Below are positions 25,714-27,860 of a stretch of DNA of 27,860 nt, one piece after another. The translations under genes were made by a program, and so were the position numbers. The stretch comes from JBIKLM01 sp044375105 (GTDB lineage Bacteria > Planctomycetota > UBA1135 > GCA-002686595), in NCBI GenBank assembly GCA_044375105.1, contig JBILNK010000037.1:1-27860 (forward strand), written 5' to 3'. Below the pieces are notes generated by a model. It worked only from the letters and a program-made list of their open reading frames with translations. It was not told where the DNA came from and made no database searches. The stretch's first letter is position 1; each line of letters opens with the position of its first letter.

Positions 25714-27432
25714 TCACAGCGGCCAATCGCGGCCAGCCTTGCTCCAGGTCTCCTGGTCCTGGCCGAGGATCGCTTCGCTGGGCAGGGCCAGGCTGCGCCT
25801 GACGGTGCCGTCCAGCTCGACCTCGAGTTCGCGCAGCAGCCGTTGGGTGTACCAGCGCACCTCCAAGCGCCAGATGCCCGCCGACAGGCCGCGGATCTCG
25901 AGCGGGCGCTCGGCGGGCAACTCGAAGCGCTCCCCCGGCTGGCCGTTGAGCTCGATCTCGATCGGCAGGGCCTGGCGCCGGCCGGGCAGCTCCAGCACCA
26001 GCTCCGCCGGCCCGGCGGACAGGGCCTGCAGGGAAAGCTCGATCTCCTCCATGCCCGGCCCGACCGCCGCCAGGGCGCGCTTTTGCCCATCGGGCGAGAG
26101 CGCTTCCACCAGCCGCCAGGGCGACAGGTCGCTCCAGGAGGTGGCCAGGAATTGCCCCTGGTCGTCGGTGAGGAACTCCTCCTGCATCGAAGGCAGCAGC
26201 GGATAAACCTCCGATTCCATGCTCAGGGTGTCGATCGCCGTGTGGCGCAAGAACACGCCCGGGGGATCGGCGGCCAGCAGGCGCACGCGCGCGCCGCGCA
26301 CCAGCTTGCCGTCTTCGACCACGCGCCCGCGCACCACCGGTGAGCCTTCGAAGCGCACGCGCAGGGAGACCGTCTCGCCGGCCACCAGATTGATCTGCTG
26401 GAAGCGCGGGTTGGCGGCGGCGCCGGCGCGGAAGCAGACCACCTTGGCCGGACCGGGAGGCAGGTCGGTGAGCTCCACGCTCGTGCCGCTGGTGACCGCG
26501 CTGCCGGAGCGCGACCAGTCGAAGCGGCGATCGAATTCCACGCTCGAGGGCAGCACGAAGATGCGCGTTTCCCCGGCCGGGCCGACCAAATTCTCGAGCT
26601 CGACCCGCAGGCCCGCCGAACGCTCGAGGCGATAGCTGACGCGCTGGTGCGGCAGGGCGAAGTTCTGGGTCACGCCCAGCACCTGGCGCATGGGCGCGAA
26701 GCCGGGATGCTGGATCTCGACCAGCACGCGGCCCGGAGCGCAGCGCGCCACGAAGAAGATGCCGTCGGTGTTGGTCTCGGCGCTGTGGCCGTCGACCTTG
26801 ACCTGCACGCCGGCCATGGGGTTGCCGGCGGGGTCGAACACGCGGCCGGAGACCGAGCCCGGACGGCCGAAGCCCAGATTCAGCTCGCTCGCCTGGGAGC
26901 CGCTGGTGCGGATCTCGCGCCGCGCGCCGTACAGCCCGGGTCCTTCGATCTCGACCACGTTCATGCCCGGGTAGAGATCGCTGGCCCCGTAGCGGCCCTC
27001 CGAATCGGTGGACAGCACCCGGCCGGTGTTCGGGCCGGCCACGAAGCGCAGGTTGGCGCTGGCGCCCTGGCCGCGCTCGTCGCCGATGCGCCCGCTGAGC
27101 CGCGCGTTGCGGCCCGAGCCGAGCGGCGGGCCCGACGGCACCGCCGGCAGATCGGCCGGACGCAGCAGCTCGAGCTCGACCTCGAGGGGCCAGAGCACGG
27201 TGCTGGGCTGGGCCGGGCCGCTCACGGCGCGCTCCTCGGCGCCAGCCAGCTCGATCGTGGTGCCGCGCACCGCCGGCTCGAACACGGTGGGCTGCGTCGG
27301 CAGCCGGGCGCCCGACTCCGGGCCGGTTGCGGGCTCGGACGAGGGCCCGGCCGGCCAGAGCAGGAAGGTCAGCAGGCCGACCAGGCCCACAGCGGGCAGG
27401 AGCAGCAGGGTCAGGTTCGGGCGGGAGGCCAT
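25714..27432 (-). CDS. membrane-anchored protein with carboxypeptidase-regulatory-like domains
   Basis: The 572-residue protein has a single N-terminal transmembrane anchor (LTLLLLPAVGLVGLLTFLLW, about 7-26) and a Pro/Ser/Glu-rich linker. At least two transthyretin-like, carboxypeptidase-regulatory-type beta-sandwich units follow: one around ARLSGRIGDERGQGASANLRFV with DSEGRYGASDLYPGMNVVEIEG, and one with GSVSGRVFDPAGNPMAGVQVKV and TNTDGIFFVARCAPGRVLVEI. A third related unit may be VVRGRVVEDGKLVRGARVRLLA. The C-terminal 150 residues form further beta structure. Such proteins are extracytoplasmic and common in Planctomycetota, usually without known function. It is the first gene of a compact run that continues with hutH. 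A TAGCTT box lies 30 nt before the ATG. Confidence 0.82.
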   Translation of the reverse strand: MASRPNLTLLLLPAVGLVGLLTFLLWPAGPSSEPATGPESGARLPTQPTVFEPAVRGTTIELAGAEERAVSGPAQPSTVLWPLEVELELLRPADLPAVPSGPPLGSGRNARLSGRIGDERGQGASANLRFVAGPNTGRVLSTDSEGRYGASDLYPGMNVVEIEGPGLYGARREIRTSGSQASELNLGFGRPGSVSGRVFDPAGNPMAGVQVKVDGHSAETNTDGIFFVARCAPGRVLVEIQHPGFAPMRQVLGVTQNFALPHQRVSYRLERSAGLRVELENLVGPAGETRIFVLPSSVEFDRRFDWSRSGSAVTSGTSVELTDLPPGPAKVVCFRAGAAANPRFQQINLVAGETVSLRVRFEGSPVVRGRVVEDGKLVRGARVRLLAADPPGVFLRHTAIDTLSMESEVYPLLPSMQEEFLTDDQGQFLATSWSDLSPWRLVEALSPDGQKRALAAVGPGMEEIELSLQALSAGPAELVLELPGRRQALPIEIELNGQPGERFELPAERPLEIRGLSAGIWRLEVRWYTQRLLRELEVELDGTVRRSLALPSEAILGQDQETWSKAGRDWPL

Positions 27433-27462
27433 CGGGCGGTCAGAGCGTGGGTCGCGGCCCGC

Positions 27463-27468
27463 AAGCTA
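27463..27468 (-). promoter_or_regulatory. candidate -10 element (TAGCTT) for the repeat-domain protein gene
   Basis: GCTAGCTT on the minus strand lies 30 nt before the ATG at 27432, in the 129-bp divergent gap. It fits the TAGNNT pattern seen before other genes here. Confidence 0.25.
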
Positions 27469-27561
27469 GCGGCAGAGCCAGCGCGGTTTCCTCGGCCTGG
27501 CAGTATGGGCCGCTGGCCCCACCCGCCGAAGCCCCACCCCGACGCGCCCCTCGCCCCCGCC

Positions 27562-27860
27562 ATGCGCCCCCGATCGCTCACCGGCCGCTTTGCCCCCCGC
27601 CCGCGGGCGGCCTGGGCCGCGTCGCTGCCCTTGTTCGCCCTCGCTGCCTGCGGGCCGGGGACCCCCGCGCCCGAGGCCGCGGCTCCGGACGCAGCGCCGC
27701 CCGCGGCCGCACCAACGCCTGGGGCAGCCGCGCCCGCCCCCGCAGAGGCGCCCCCCGCCCCTTCCGGCGCCGCGCCGGGACCGCGCTTCTCGGCGCGCCG
27801 CCAGCTGCACCTGCCGGGCAAGCCGCGCGGGCTGGCCGCACGCCCGGCCGGGGAGGGCCC
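27562..27860 (+). CDS. lipoprotein with Ala/Pro-rich linker (N-terminal part, cut by window edge)
   Basis: At least 99 residues are readable from an ATG at 27562 to the window end. An Arg-rich start is followed by the hydrophobic core AAWAASLPLFALAAC, giving a lipobox with Cys at about residue 30. A 45-residue Ala/Pro linker follows, a common spacer between lipid anchor and folded domain. The last 25 residues (from FSARRQLHLPGK) begin a folded domain that cannot be identified. It is divergent from the repeat-domain protein gene. The window ends before its stop codon. Confidence 0.6.
   Translation, partial: MRPRSLTGRFAPRPRAAWAASLPLFALAACGPGTPAPEAAAPDAAPPAAAPTPGAAAPAPAEAPPAPSGAAPGPRFSARRQLHLPGKPRGLAARPAGEG

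Noticed and set aside
24189..25802. Plus-strand open frame of over 500 codons opposite hutH
   Set aside because: hutH on the other strand has the MIO triad and full family motifs; the antisense frame has none.
25803..25818. Possible third TetR operator (TGACG ... CGTC)
   Set aside because: It is inside a coding region, the spacing is 1 bp longer and the right half-site lacks the final A, so it is probably chance.

Overview
The window is very GC-rich DNA, with third codon positions almost all G or C. It is densely packed with genes of a diderm (Gram-negative type) bacterium. Outer-membrane lifestyle is shown by three predicted lipoproteins with clear lipoboxes plus a lipoprotein-type RND adaptor, a porin-like barrel, a tripartite RND efflux pump and a Kdo/WaaP-type kinase. 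The mix of an ECF sigma factor with a FecR-like membrane protein, a carboxypeptidase-regulatory-like repeat protein, sigma-54 activator logic and few clear Shine-Dalgarno sites fits Planctomycetota best. Myxococcota or another high-GC diderm phylum cannot be excluded. No rRNA, tRNA, CRISPR array, transposase or integrase was found, so this looks like ordinary chromosome.

Left part (1-8365). A minus-strand group runs UvrD/PcrA helicase (1621-3924), a sigma-54-type AAA+ activator (662-1621, TGATG-coupled) and, after a 363-bp gap, the start of an FHA-domain protein (1-298, cut by the window edge). Divergent from the helicase is a coupled plus-strand pair: a SAM methyltransferase (3970-4638) and a WaaP/Kdo-kinase-like protein (4635-5597). 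Next is a small minus-strand membrane protein (5847-6389), divergent from an overlapping plus-strand pair: an alpha/beta hydrolase (6417-7451) and a ChaN-family lipoprotein (7436-8365).

Middle part (8601-15114). All genes are on the minus strand: LemA (14518-15114), an M48 metalloprotease with a TerB-like tail (12062-14125), an ECF sigma factor (11361-11990), a FecR-like protein (10190-11245) and a porin-like protein (8601-9650). The gap between the FecR-like gene and the porin gene is full of short tandem repeats.

Right part (15412-27860). The histidine-degradation genes hutU (15412-17127) and hutH (24099-25661) are on the minus strand and are separated by a plus-strand TetR - RND adaptor - RND permease module (17375-22610). 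The same inverted repeat, TGACG-N3-CGTCA, lies in the hutU/tetR divergent promoter and again just before the adaptor, so the TetR protein probably controls the pump, itself and perhaps hutU. hutH sits in a tight minus-strand run with a repeat-domain membrane-anchored protein upstream (25714-27432), and a beta-barrel-like lipoprotein (23332-24102) and an unknown protein (22629-23297) downstream. A new lipoprotein begins at 27562 and runs off the window.
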